Both the position numbers and the translations under genes were made by a program. From contig NZ_JANFNS010000001.1 of the NCBI RefSeq assembly GCF_024436065.1, positions 992,001 to 1,056,000 on the forward strand: 64,000 nucleotides of DNA, in the 5' to 3' direction. Numbering within the stretch: position 1 is the first letter of the stretch; the number at the start of each line of letters is the position of its first letter. This DNA comes from Saccharibacillus sp. JS10 (GTDB taxonomy: Bacteria > Bacillota > Bacilli > Paenibacillales > Paenibacillaceae). Of this stretch, positions 24,478-33,728 are shown piece by piece. The notes under the pieces were generated by a model. That model had not been told where the DNA came from. It ran no database searches and worked only from the letters and a program-made list of their open reading frames with translations.

Positions 24478-26436
24478 TTATTGCCGTTCCAGGGCTATGA
24501 TTTCACTTGCGATTTGAGCAGCCAACAGAAAATCGCCGTCTTTTTCAGCACGTATCATCTCTTCGCGTTTACGCTCGATTCCTCGTAATTGAGGAACTTT
24601 GCGAACTTCTCTGATGCAATCGTCAAGAACCTGCTCATTCCAGTCGCGTGGACCTTCCATCATCGCAATTGCGCTCACTGTCTTCTCTAACTTCTCGTCT
24701 TGCAAAGAAGAAATAAAGCGACTGCTGTCAGGCTCGCGATCCTGTGCGTAAAAAGCATACAGGTAAGCCGATATCGCGGCATGTTCAGGCATATTGAACT
24801 CGTTGCCAAGCCTGCGCTCCACATAATCGGAAGCTTGGCGATCTTGAAGCATCAAGAACAGCAAGCGGCGCTCTGCGGTCTGATAAGCCGGTGACAGATC
24901 GCGATTGACACGTACACGACGTTCTTGAGGAAAGAAGTTATCTTCGGCGTTTTGCTGATTGCGATTGCCGCCGCCAAAGTTTCCTTTTTTCCCATATCCA
25001 CCTTTGTTGGCATAATCGTTGCGTTCTCGGCTTTTGCCACTATACGATCCACCGTATCCTCCAGGTTCGGAGCCGGAATACATAGGGCCGGGATCTTCTT
25101 GACCCGGAGCCGGTCTACTCTGTTCTTGACGCATCAAATTGCAATCTTGTTTCAAACTTTCGAAAGAAACATCGACTTCGGAAGAAAGTTCGCGCAGGTA
25201 GACTTCGCGTTCAGTCGGTGAATTCAAAGCCGCAATGACCGGCAAAGCCGCTCTGACATAATCGACTCTTCCACCTTCTTCGGAAAGTCTTTGACCGCGC
25301 CGCAGATTCGATAAACGAAACTTTGTCGTCGATGCGGCTTCTTCTACGATTTGGCGCATAAAACGCTCGCCGCCGTTCGAACGAATATAATCGTCGGGGT
25401 CTACGCCGCTTGGAAGCATCGCAATCTTAACTTGTAGACCTGCCTGCTCCAAAATCGGAATACTTTTCAGCGTAGCTTGTTGACCGGCATTGTCTCCGTC
25501 ATAACAAACCAGTACTTCATCTGCCGTGGTTTTGATTAATGCCGCATGCTGATCCGTGAGCGAAGTGCCCATCGTAGCGACACCGTTATGCACGCCGGCT
25601 TCCCACGCTGCGATCACGTCGCCGTATCCTTCGAACAATACAGCTTGCCGCTGCTTACGGATCGCGCTTCGCGCTTGACCGAAGTTGTACAACACCCGAC
25701 TTTTATTGAACAATCGACTTTCCGGCGAGTTTACATATTTGGGATGCCCTTCACCGAGTATACGCCCGGCAAAAGCAATCGTTTTCCCGCTTCGATTGGC
25801 GATCGGGAACATGATTCGTCCGCGAAAACGATCGACGTATCCGTCTCCGTTTTGCTTTGCCGAAATCAGCCCGCCTTTTTCCATCTCCGTCAAATCGAAC
25901 GAACGCTTATCCAAAAATTGAACCAGCGTATCCCAACGATCCGGCGCAAATCCGATACCAAACTGGTCGATCATTTTGTCGCCGATACCGCGCCCGCGCA
26001 GATATTCCAGCGCCGGACGGCCGTGCTCTGTGTTTTTCAACAAAAAATGATAGAATTTTTCGCTCCATTCATAAGCTTGAAGGAGACGTCCAGTTTCTCG
26101 GTCTTGAGGCGATTCCGCTTTTCCTTCACTGCTTTGGAAAGGGATATGAACCTCTTCTGCCATAATCTTCACAGCTTCGGGGAAAGAAAGTCCTTCGATT
26201 TCCATCCTGAATTTGATGGCGTTGCCCCCCATGCCGCAGCCGTAGCAATAGAAGATTTGGCGATCCGGTGTCACCGTAAAAGAAGGGGTCTTTTCGGAAT
26301 GGAATGGGCATAGGCCTTTCATATACTTCCCTTGTTTGGTCAAATGTACATGTCTGCCAACCGTATCGACGATATCGTGCTGCGTGAGCACCGCATCAAT
26401 CGTTTCCTCCGGAATATTTCCGTATTCCGTACTCAT
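24478..26436 (-). CDS. dnaG: DNA primase DnaG with a Gly-rich interdomain linker
   Basis: Synthesises RNA primers at the replication fork. The N-terminal zinc finger (CPFHSEKTPSF and FYCYGCGMGG, about residues 40-66), the RNA polymerase/TOPRIM core (VLFEGYGDVIAAWEAG; CYDGDNAGQQA) and the C-terminal helicase-binding domain are present. Between core and C-terminal domain, residues about 442-500 are rich in Gly, Tyr, Ser, Asn, Lys and Arg, an insertion not found in the B. subtilis enzyme as I know it. ATG at 26436 lies 5 nt after AAGGTGG; a GTG three codons upstream is inside that site. 652 residues. Confidence 0.96.
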   Translation of the reverse strand: MSTEYGNIPEETIDAVLTQHDIVDTVGRHVHLTKQGKYMKGLCPFHSEKTPSFTVTPDRQIFYCYGCGMGGNAIKFRMEIEGLSFPEAVKIMAEEVHIPFQSSEGKAESPQDRETGRLLQAYEWSEKFYHFLLKNTEHGRPALEYLRGRGIGDKMIDQFGIGFAPDRWDTLVQFLDKRSFDLTEMEKGGLISAKQNGDGYVDRFRGRIMFPIANRSGKTIAFAGRILGEGHPKYVNSPESRLFNKSRVLYNFGQARSAIRKQRQAVLFEGYGDVIAAWEAGVHNGVATMGTSLTDQHAALIKTTADEVLVCYDGDNAGQQATLKSIPILEQAGLQVKIAMLPSGVDPDDYIRSNGGERFMRQIVEEAASTTKFRLSNLRRGQRLSEEGGRVDYVRAALPVIAALNSPTEREVYLRELSSEVDVSFESLKQDCNLMRQEQSRPAPGQEDPGPMYSGSEPGGYGGSYSGKSRERNDYANKGGYGKKGNFGGGNRNQQNAEDNFFPQERRVRVNRDLSPAYQTAERRLLFLMLQDRQASDYVERRLGNEFNMPEHAAISAYLYAFYAQDREPDSSRFISSLQDEKLEKTVSAIAMMEGPRDWNEQVLDDCIREVRKVPQLRGIERKREEMIRAEKDGDFLLAAQIASEIIALERQ

Positions 26437-26473
26437 GATAACCACCTTCTAATGAAAATAATATTCGCTGTAC

Positions 26474-26938
26474 CTAATGCTTATCCTGCAAATCATGTAA
26501 AAGTTTTAAAAATTTTTCCGAAAAAGTATCTCGATCTTCTGTCGTGAATTTCTTGGGACCCTTCGTTCTGCCACCTCCGCGCCGTATTTTAGCGCTAGTA
26601 TGACGGCGATCGAGCAAAAATTCGATATTATCTGCATCGTAGATGACGCCGCGCTCGGATAACGCGTAAGCACGTTTTGCCAGCACAAGAGCAGCCAATC
26701 CATAATCTTGCGTGACGACCACATCGCCTGCCCGCAGATGATTCACGATATACAGATCGGCACTTTCTTTGCCGCGGTCGACTTTCACGACTTGAATCCC
26801 TTCTTCTTCGCGTAGTGCATGATCGTAAGAAGAAACGAGAATAACGAGGACGTCAAACTGCTTTGCCGCAATTTTGATTTCATTTTTGACCGGGCAAGCA
26901 TCGGCGTCTACCAAAACGCGCATCTTTGGGCTGTCCAA
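26474..26938 (-). CDS. yqxD: YaiI/YqxD family PIN-like protein (DUF188)
   Basis: The family signatures VLVDADACPVKNEI, SYDHAL, VDRGKESADLYIV, DVVVTQDYGLAALVLAK and the tail GGGRTKGPKKFT are complete. These proteins have a PIN-like nuclease fold with conserved aspartates; the substrate is unknown. The start is TTG at 26938, 5 nt after AAGGAGG; an internal ATG at 26923 has no site. It directly precedes dnaG, as in B. subtilis. The 243 bp upstream (26939-27181) hold no clear gene, and ccpN and yqfL, expected here from B. subtilis, are missing. Confidence 0.92.
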   Translation of the reverse strand: MDSPKMRVLVDADACPVKNEIKIAAKQFDVLVILVSSYDHALREEEGIQVVKVDRGKESADLYIVNHLRAGDVVVTQDYGLAALVLAKRAYALSERGVIYDADNIEFLLDRRHTSAKIRRGGGRTKGPKKFTTEDRDTFSEKFLKLLHDLQDKH

Positions 26939-27181
26939 AGCATCCTCCTTCCGTAATCTGCAAGTGCACGTTGAGCTATGCGAAAAACGGAACGTTTCCC
27001 GCTAACTGCCGATCCATAAGCGAAGAACACTTTCTTTGCTTTGAATCAGGCAAAAGAGAAACAGGGGTTCCGGTGCTGATGTAAAAACGCCGGTCTTGCT
27101 CTCTGCGCGGGAAAAATTCCGTATCGATTCATTATTCAATTGGCGCAAAAAGCAAGAGGCTACTTTTATTTTACACGGTTC

Positions 27182-29269
27182 TTACTGCCAAACCAACTTT
27201 CCAAAGTCAGCAAACTGCTTCAGATCGCGATCAATGTTCCCAAGCAGAGCCAGTCGATTGGCGCGTACTTGCGGATCTTCTGCCATTACCATTACCCGGT
27301 CAAAGAAAGCCGTAATCGGTTGCTTCAAGCTCGCCAGCGCTTCTAATTGCGACTTCGATTGATCTTTTTGTCCAAGCTTGCTTTCCATCGACAACTGCTT
27401 CGACACTTTTTCATAAGACTGATAAAGTTCACGTTCCACTTCTTCTTCGAACAGCTCCGGTTTCACTTCCAGATGCTCGGCTTTTGCCGCCAAGTTGCCG
27501 GTACGCGTAAAGGACTCGACCGTCGTTTTGAAGTCGTCCATATGCTCTACAGCGTCCATCAGCGCGTGACCGCGAGCCACGACTGCGGCAATATCTCCGA
27601 AGCCTCCAGCGATAACCGCATCAACTACGTCATAACGCAGCGAATCCGACAGCAATTTTTTCACACGAAGTTCGAAGAAATCATGCAGGTCTTGACGAAC
27701 TTTATCGGCAGGATGCTTGAGGTTGCCCGCTTGTTCATGTACCGAAATCGAAATATCGAACAATTGATCCAGCGTCAACTCCAAGTGATGATCGAGCAAG
27801 ATCTGAACGATACCTGCTGCTTGGCGACGGAGCGCGTAAGGATCTTGCGAACCCGTAGGAATGATGCCGATACCGAAAAATCCGACGATTGCATCCATTT
27901 TATCCGCCAAACTCACGACAGATCCGACGATCGAAGCCGGAACCGATTCGCCTGCAAAACGCGGCTGATAATGCTCAAATACAGCGCGAGCGACTTCTTC
28001 TTTTTCTCCCGCTTTGCGTGCATAATCTTCACCCATCATGCCTTGAAGCTCAGGGAATTCGTAGACCATTTGCGTAACCAAATCGAATTTGCAAATATCA
28101 GCAGCGCGGCTAACGGATTGCGCGGCATCTGCATCCAGATTCAGCTTCGAAGCGATCACGTCTGCGGTCTGGCGAATCCGGCGCACTTTATCGCCTGTGC
28201 TACCTAATTCTTCATGGAACACGACATTTTCAAGTTTTGCTAATGCGTCGCTAATCGCGACTTTCTGGTCTTCCTCATAAAAGAACTGAGCATCGGACAG
28301 GCGGGCGCGCAGTACTTTTTCGTTACCTTTTGCGATAATATCCAGCGATTTGGCATCACCGTTACGCACGGTTACGAAGAATGGAAGAAGCTTGCCTTCA
28401 GCATCCAACACCGGGAAATACCGTTGGTGTTCACGCATCGATGTAATCAGCACTTCTTGCGGAATATTCAAGAATGATTCTTCGAAAGTACCGAACAACG
28501 CTGTAGGCGTTTCGACCAGGAATAATACTTCTTCAAGCAGATCTTCCTTGATCGCGATATTCCAGTTGTTTGCTTCAGCAAGATCACGAATTTGTTTGAG
28601 AATCAAAGCTTCGCGTTCTTCCACATCGACCAGAACATGCTGAGTGCGCAGATTTTCGACATAATCGGAAGCTTTCGCAATCGAAGTCTCGCTTCCGAGG
28701 AAACGATGTCCGCGAGATACCCGATTCGTTTCTACGTCTGTAATTTCAAAAGGCACGATTTCTTCGCCAAATAGCGCTACCATCCAGCGGATCGGACGGA
28801 TAAAGCGGAAATCGTAAGCGCCCCAACGCATATTTTTGGGGAACGTCAGCGACGAAATGATACTTTTCAGACCTTCTGGCAGCAACGCGGAAGCTTCTTG
28901 TCCATTCAGGCTTTTCGTTGCGTAAATATATTCAACACCGCTTAGTTCTTTGAACGTGAAGTCGCTGGCATCGACGCCTTGGCTGCGAGCAAAGCCCAGA
29001 GCGGCTTTTGACCAATCGCCGTTTGCATCTTGTGCAATTTTACGCGAAGGGCCTTTGACTTCTTCATTCACGTCTTCTTGCTTTTCTGCGACGCCGCGTG
29101 CCAATACAGCCAAACGGCGAGGCGTTGCATAAGCTTCGACTTTATCGTAACTCAGACGCGACGCGTCCAACCATTTTTCCGTTTTCTCGCGCAATTGGTT
29201 CATCGCAGCGCGCAGGAAGCGAGCCGGTACTTCTTCAAGCCCGATTTCAAGTAGCAGATCTTTTGCCAT
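27182..29269 (-). CDS. glyS: Glycyl-tRNA synthetase beta subunit
   Basis: Tetrameric (alpha2beta2) glycyl-tRNA synthetase subunit that binds tRNA. It begins KDLLLEIGLEEVPARFLRAA and has FPKNMRWGAYDFRFIRPIRWMVAL, GHRFLG, SMREHQRYFPV and the HD-like and anticodon-binding C-terminal parts (VMAEDPQVRANRLALLGNI). 695 residues, the normal length. The ATG overlaps the glyQ stop by one base (TAATG), ensuring coupled synthesis. No terminator is visible downstream, so transcripts may continue into yqxD-dnaG-sigA. Confidence 0.97.
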   Translation of the reverse strand: MAKDLLLEIGLEEVPARFLRAAMNQLREKTEKWLDASRLSYDKVEAYATPRRLAVLARGVAEKQEDVNEEVKGPSRKIAQDANGDWSKAALGFARSQGVDASDFTFKELSGVEYIYATKSLNGQEASALLPEGLKSIISSLTFPKNMRWGAYDFRFIRPIRWMVALFGEEIVPFEITDVETNRVSRGHRFLGSETSIAKASDYVENLRTQHVLVDVEEREALILKQIRDLAEANNWNIAIKEDLLEEVLFLVETPTALFGTFEESFLNIPQEVLITSMREHQRYFPVLDAEGKLLPFFVTVRNGDAKSLDIIAKGNEKVLRARLSDAQFFYEEDQKVAISDALAKLENVVFHEELGSTGDKVRRIRQTADVIASKLNLDADAAQSVSRAADICKFDLVTQMVYEFPELQGMMGEDYARKAGEKEEVARAVFEHYQPRFAGESVPASIVGSVVSLADKMDAIVGFFGIGIIPTGSQDPYALRRQAAGIVQILLDHHLELTLDQLFDISISVHEQAGNLKHPADKVRQDLHDFFELRVKKLLSDSLRYDVVDAVIAGGFGDIAAVVARGHALMDAVEHMDDFKTTVESFTRTGNLAAKAEHLEVKPELFEEEVERELYQSYEKVSKQLSMESKLGQKDQSKSQLEALASLKQPITAFFDRVMVMAEDPQVRANRLALLGNIDRDLKQFADFGKLVWQ

Positions 29270-30150
29270 TACGCTTCCTCTCCTTTCTTAATAAGCGGGA
29301 ATCCCAATTTTTCGCGTTCTTCCACATAAGCCGCAGCGACTTTACGTGCCAAGTTACGAACTCTTGTAATATATCCGGTACGCTCGGTGACGCTGATTGC
29401 GCCGCGCGCATCCAATAAGTTGAACGTATGCGAACATTTCAATACATAATCGTAAGCCGGGAACACCAGATTTTCGTTTGCCGCACGCGCCGCTTCTTGC
29501 TCGTACATATTGAACAACGTGAACAACATCTTCACATCTGACAGTTCGAACGTGTATTTGGAATGTTCGTATTCCGCTTGACCGTATACGTCGCGGTACG
29601 TCATGCCTTCTACATATTCCAAATCAAATACGTTTTCTTTGTCTTGAATATACGAAGCCAGCCGCTCCATACCGTACGTAATTTCGACAGCTACCGGATT
29701 TGTTTCGATCCCGCCGACTTGTTGGAAATAGGTGAACTGCGTAATTTCCATACCGTCCAGCCAGACTTCCCAACCGAGACCCGCACAGCCAAGCGTCGGG
29801 TTTTCCCAGTTATCTTCAACAAAACGAATATCGTGGATCAACGGATCAACGCCAAGCGCTTTGAGACTTTCCAAATACAACTCTTGGATATTGTCCGGCG
29901 AAGGTTTGATAATGACTTGGAATTGGTGATGCTGATACAGACGGTTCGGGTTTTCGCCATAACGTCCGTCGGAAGGGCGACGAGAAGGTTCAACATAAGC
30001 CACTTTCCACGGTTCCGGTCCAAGCGATCTCAAATACGTCATTGGGTTCATCGTGCCAGCGCCTTTTTCTGTGTCGTAAGGCTGCGCGTTAATACATCCT
30101 TGATCCGCCCAAAACTGCTGAAGCGTCAAGATCATGCGTTGAAAATTCAT
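29269..30150 (-). CDS. glyQ: Glycyl-tRNA synthetase alpha subunit
   Basis: Catalytic subunit that activates glycine. [18 protein letters not shown] at the start, [44 protein letters not shown] and the [19 protein letters not shown] motif are diagnostic of GlyQ. ATG at 30150 has AAAGGAG 8 nt upstream; a GTG three codons earlier is less well placed. 293 residues. Preceded by a T-box leader, so expression should rise when tRNA-Gly is uncharged. Confidence 0.97.
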   Translation of the reverse strand: MNFQRMILTLQQFWADQGCINAQPYDTEKGAGTMNPMTYLRSLGPEPWKVAYVEPSRRPSDGRYGENPNRLYQHHQFQVIIKPSPDNIQELYLESLKALGVDPLIHDIRFVEDNWENPTLGCAGLGWEVWLDGMEITQFTYFQQVGGIETNPVAVEITYGMERLASYIQDKENVFDLEYVEGMTYRDVYGQAEYEHSKYTFELSDVKMLFTLFNMYEQEAARAANENLVFPAYDYVLKCSHTFNLLDARGAISVTERTGYITRVRNLARKVAAAYVEEREKLGFPLIKKGEEA

Positions 30151-30221
30151 TATAAGCACTCCTTTGCAAATTGGATCGGCTGAGCAGACGGGTTAATTTT
30201 TTGAAAAGTTAAAAAATGCAC

Positions 30222-30575
30222 AAAAAACTCCCGTCCTTACGCCTGATTAGACAGACGTAGGGACGAGAGTTGGTTGCATCTTCGATGCATTCCCTTTTGC
30301 TTAACTCCGTCACACGTTCAAAGTTGAACGCCAGTTCGGACTCAGTTAAGCAAATTACACCCGCGGTTCCACCCTACTTGAATGCGCGGTGACGATCAAA
30401 CGTCACGATTCGCATTCCTCTTTTCCGTATGCCGTTATTTGACTCGCTCCTGGAAATGCCGAATCATAGAAATCACGGTTTGTCCGGGCTTACACTCTCC
30501 CCGGCTCGCTGCTCAAAACCGCAGTTCGATCTCTATGCTTTCCATTCAACGCGTTGCCAAACACTCAGCAATAAT
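30222..30575 (-). promoter_or_regulatory. Glycine-type T-box riboswitch leader of glyQS
   Basis: The canonical T-box AGGGTGGAACCGCG is at 30362-30375 (minus strand). Downstream, a terminator stem (about 30226-30241 with 30256-30271, with mismatches) ends in TTTTTT (30221-30226). Upstream, Stem I contains a probable specifier GGC (30458-30460) followed by A, matching glycine. Uncharged tRNA-Gly would favour the antiterminator and allow transcription of glyQ-glyS. Leader boundaries are approximate; the specifier is inferred from position. Confidence 0.93.
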
Positions 30576-30581
30576 TTCTTT

Positions 30582-30610
30582 ATTGTACGGTCGCAATGCT
30601 TATTTGTCAA
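30582..30610 (-). promoter_or_regulatory. Promoter of the glyQS T-box leader
   Basis: TTGACA (30605-30610), 17 nt, TACAAT (30582-30587) on the minus strand. The -35 box lies inside the last codons of recO (GGC TTT GAC AAA TAA), so the two units abut without a gap. Confidence 0.85.
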
Positions 30611-31358
30611 AGCCGTAATTGTCCAGTTGATCAAGAAATCGCTTCGATTTCAAATTCATCCCGATATGCTCGCGCATAAACGCTTCCAGCACTTTTTTAA
30701 GCTCGGCTTTCGTTTCCGGTTTTACGTCTACATTCCCGAGACGCCGCAGATCAAGCTTGGCGAAAATACGCAACAAAGACAACGTTCGCGCTGTAACCGG
30801 AACCGCATACGGGTCGGCAGCTCGAAACGGCACGCTCAGCACACCGCCAAGCCGGGGACTGATATACGCATCGCCTTCGACAGGTCGTTGACTGGCTGCG
30901 CATATTTCAAGTTCAGGCGCATAACCCGAAGCTTGCAAAATCTTCATTTCAAATAGGCGAATCATGACTTCGGGGTCTTTGCCTTCACGCATTCCATTCA
31001 AAAAAGCATGAAGCTGCTCAAACCAGAAGCTACCGGTATCTTCGTCTTGCAAGCCGCGATCGATCAACTCACACGCATAAGCCCCGTGAGCCGCCATCAC
31101 TAAATCTTCGCGAAGTTTATGATTGGATTCGAAGATTTCGCCGTCGTTCAACGTCCCCAGCCCGCTTCCGCCTCGAAAAAAACTAAAGATGCCGTACGTA
31201 AAAGGCTGCGTTAACGAAGCGTGACGACTTTTGACTTTTTTCGCGCCGCGTACCATCACGCCGATCTTGCCATGTGTTTGGGTACAAAGCGTGATGATTC
31301 GATTGGTTTCCCCATAGTCCATCGCCCGGATTACGATTCCTTCGAGCCGGTATAACAT
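30600..31358 (-). CDS. recO: DNA repair protein RecO
   Basis: Recombination mediator that works with RecF/RecR to load RecA and anneal single strands. The N-terminal OB domain (LEGIVIRAMDYGETNRIITL, KIGVMVRGAKKVKSRHA) and the helical C-terminal domain (AYACELIDR, LFEMKILQASGYAPELEIC) are clear. Only one cysteine of the zinc motif seen in some RecO proteins remains (EICAASQR). ATG at 31358 follows the era stop directly with no gap. The small gene yqzL, found between era and recO in B. subtilis, is absent. Confidence 0.95.
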   Translation of the reverse strand: MLYRLEGIVIRAMDYGETNRIITLCTQTHGKIGVMVRGAKKVKSRHASLTQPFTYGIFSFFRGGSGLGTLNDGEIFESNHKLREDLVMAAHGAYACELIDRGLQDEDTGSFWFEQLHAFLNGMREGKDPEVMIRLFEMKILQASGYAPELEICAASQRPVEGDAYISPRLGGVLSVPFRAADPYAVPVTARTLSLLRIFAKLDLRRLGNVDVKPETKAELKKVLEAFMREHIGMNLKSKRFLDQLDNYGFDK

Positions 31359-32264
31359 CTAGGCGTCCCGGTGGAAGCCCAGATCGCGGAGTACGCGGTC
31401 TTGGTTACGCCAATCTTTTTTGACTTTAACCCATAGTTCCAAGAAAATTTTCGAACCGAGCAAGTTTTCGATATCTTGACGTGCGCGTTTACCGACTTCT
31501 TTTAGCATCGCGCCTTGTTTGCCGATCACGATCCCTTTTTGCGAGTCGCGCTCGACGAAAATAACAGCACCTACATCGACTACGCCGTTATTTTGTACTT
31601 TCATGCTTTCGATGGTCACTGCGATCGAGTGCGGGATTTCTTCGCGTGTCATTTGCAGAATTTTTTCACGAATCAATTCGGCAATAACGAATTGCTCGGG
31701 GTGATCGGTAATTTGGTCTTCCGGATAATACTGAGGGCCTTGCGGCAAATATTTGCCTAATTGCTCCATCAACGTATCTACATTGCTGCCGAACTTCGCA
31801 GAAATCGGAACGATCTCCGCAAATTCGTACAATTTACGATACGTGTCGATCAGAGGCAACAGAGCTTCCGGTTCAACCAGATCGATTTTATTCAAAATCA
31901 AAAAGACAGGAGTTTTGATCTTGGCAAGCTGCTCGATAATGTAACGGTCTCCGCCGCCGATTCCTTCTGCTGCATCGATCAAAAACATCGCCGCTTCTAC
32001 TTCACCCAGTGTATTCAGCGCCGTATTATTCATAAAATCGCCGAGCTTTGACTGACGTTTGTGGATACCCGGCGTATCGAGGAAAACGATCTGTTTTCCT
32101 GCATCGGTGTAGACCCCGTGAATTTTGTTACGTGTGGTTTGCGGCTTGTCGGACATAATCGCAATCTTTTGCCCGATAATTTGGTTCATCAGTGTCGATT
32201 TGCCGACGTTAGGTCGACCGACAATCGCGACGAATCCGGATTTGAATCCTTTTTTGTTTTCCAT
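31359..32264 (-). CDS. era: Ribosome assembly GTPase Era
   Basis: GTPase that binds the 3' end of 16S rRNA during 30S maturation. G1 [10 protein letters not shown]2 region PQTTRN, G3 DTPGIH, G4 LNKIDLV and G5 SAKFG are followed by a C-terminal KH domain ([22 protein letters not shown]). ATG at 32264 lies 6 nt after AAGGAGG; the frame is open 11 codons upstream, into the end of cdd. 301 residues as in B. subtilis. Confidence 0.97.
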   Translation of the reverse strand: MENKKGFKSGFVAIVGRPNVGKSTLMNQIIGQKIAIMSDKPQTTRNKIHGVYTDAGKQIVFLDTPGIHKRQSKLGDFMNNTALNTLGEVEAAMFLIDAAEGIGGGDRYIIEQLAKIKTPVFLILNKIDLVEPEALLPLIDTYRKLYEFAEIVPISAKFGSNVDTLMEQLGKYLPQGPQYYPEDQITDHPEQFVIAELIREKILQMTREEIPHSIAVTIESMKVQNNGVVDVGAVIFVERDSQKGIVIGKQGAMLKEVGKRARQDIENLLGSKIFLELWVKVKKDWRNQDRVLRDLGFHRDA

Positions 32265-32278
32265 AATAGCCCTCCTTG

Positions 32279-32689
32279 TTATTTCTCTAAATCCCATGGT
32301 CCAAAAGCATCCGGCAACAATTCTTTAATCGTCGTTTGACGAGTATCGCCTTTTAGATTACTTAACCATACCGGCATATCCGGTTTACACAATTCCACCA
32401 GTACTTGCCTACAAACGCCGCAAGGCGCAATCGGGCCATCTGTATCTCCTACGACAGCAAGCATCGTAAAACTGCCTGGCTTATGACCGTGCGCAACCGC
32501 GCTGAACAATGCTGTTCGTTCTGCACAGTTGGAAGGGCCATAAGCTGCATTTTCAATATTACAGCCGTGATGAATCTGCCCTTGATCATCAAGCAAAGCT
32601 GCTCCCACTTTGAACCCTGAATAAGGAACATAGGCTTTTTCTCGAGCGAGAATCGCTTCTTGAATCAAAGCGTTTGAATCGATCGTCAT
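32279..32689 (-). CDS. cdd: Cytidine deaminase
   Basis: Deaminates cytidine and deoxycytidine for pyrimidine salvage. The zinc site is C55-A-E57 in SNCAERTA and P-C90-x-x-C93 in [16 protein letters not shown] and NIENAAYG bind the nucleoside. 136 residues, normal for tetrameric CDA. The stop is 14 nt above the era start. Upstream, 32690-32838 contains a TACAAT with only a weak -35, so a separate promoter is uncertain. Confidence 0.96.
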   Translation of the reverse strand: MTIDSNALIQEAILAREKAYVPYSGFKVGAALLDDQGQIHHGCNIENAAYGPSNCAERTALFSAVAHGHKPGSFTMLAVVGDTDGPIAPCGVCRQVLVELCKPDMPVWLSNLKGDTRQTTIKELLPDAFGPWDLEK

Positions 32690-32838
32690 AGTTGCGTTGC
32701 CCCTCTCGGCTTGTTGCTAAGCTTATTCGTCTTCCCGCTTTCGATCTTATGAAAGGGAACTCTATTGTACATCCGTACAGCGCCTACGACCAGTCTCTAT
32801 TGCAACTTATCAGACCTTTAAACAGCATTCTTATCTGA

Positions 32839-33225
32839 TTACATCCAATTCAATGCTTTTGCCAAACGCAAAAGAGGCGGAACAAACACAATTAAGCCGA
32901 TCAGAGCGGCAAAAAACGCGGAAGCCAATACGGCTCCCGCGGCAGCGTCTTTCGCTTTTTTCGCTAGCGGATGAAGCCGATCTCCGACCGTTAGATTCAC
33001 AGCCGCTTCTACAGCTGTATTCATCAATTCGGCAGAAAGAACAAGACCGATTGCCAAGCATAGCAGTCCCCAGTCCAATCGGGGGACACGCAGCAGCGCA
33101 CCTAGAAGCAATACAGCTGCGCATAGCGCCAGATGCACTTTGAAATTCCGCTCTGTCGAAGCTGTTGCCCGAACCCCATCCCAAGCATTCCGGAATACAT
33201 CTCCCCAAGTACGCCGCTTATCCAT
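32839..33225 (-). CDS. dgkA: Undecaprenol kinase / diacylglycerol kinase family protein
   Basis: Integral membrane kinase; the Gram-positive members phosphorylate undecaprenol for cell wall synthesis. Three membrane spans (about residues 30-65, 50-70 and 100-120) and the signature AELMNTAVEAAVNL with catalytic Glu and Asn are present, along with KKAKDAAAGAVL. 128 residues. The ATG overlaps the ybeY stop by one base (TGATG). Confidence 0.93.
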   Translation of the reverse strand: MDKRRTWGDVFRNAWDGVRATASTERNFKVHLALCAAVLLLGALLRVPRLDWGLLCLAIGLVLSAELMNTAVEAAVNLTVGDRLHPLAKKAKDAAAGAVLASAFFAALIGLIVFVPPLLRLAKALNWM

Positions 33226-33725
33226 CAGCGTGTCAATCCAATTTGCTGGAGCACGGCTTCTTGCTTACCCATCATTACGGCTTCATCTTCAGCTGTCTGA
33301 TGGTCATATCCAAGCAAGTGTAAAAATCCGTGTACGAACAAGAAACCCAGTTCTCGTTCAACCGAATGTCCATAATCTTCGCTTTGCGCAATGGCGCGCG
33401 GCACAGAAATAATAATATCGCCTAGCATTTCGTCAAATTCAGGACCCACTTCATCTTCTTGCTCGACTTCGTACGTAATTTCTTGCTCGTCTTCCATCGA
33501 ATCGCGCATAGCAAACGAAAGTACGTCAGTCGGACGGTCGATATTCCGAAACTCTTTGTTCAAACGGTGAATTTCTTCATCATTGACAAAAGTCAAAGCG
33601 ACTTCGCCCTCGGTCACGCCTTCCGCTTCACCTGCTGCAGTCAGCAATTGATTGAATTGGGCGATCAGCGCATCGCTGATTTCGTATTGATTTTGCTCGT
33701 TACTCCATTCCAGTTGCAGACCCAT
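33225..33725 (-). CDS. ybeY: rRNA maturation endoribonuclease YbeY
   Basis: Metal-dependent endonuclease in 16S rRNA 3' processing and ribosome quality control. The zinc motif H132-x3-H136-x5-H142 is seen in [11 protein letters not shown], and [10 protein letters not shown] and LGDIIIS are family motifs. 166 residues, within the usual range. Starts 3 nt after the pgpH stop and overlaps dgkA. Confidence 0.95.
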   Translation of the reverse strand: MGLQLEWSNEQNQYEISDALIAQFNQLLTAAGEAEGVTEGEVALTFVNDEEIHRLNKEFRNIDRPTDVLSFAMRDSMEDEQEITYEVEQEDEVGPEFDEMLGDIIISVPRAIAQSEDYGHSVERELGFLFVHGFLHLLGYDHQTAEDEAVMMGKQEAVLQQIGLTR

Positions 33726-33728
33726 ACG

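Noticed and set aside
32690-32838. TACAAT as a promoter for cdd
   Set aside because: The hexamer at the matching -35 distance (TGGTCG) has only three consensus bases; read-through from dgkA is as likely. Not listed as a feature.
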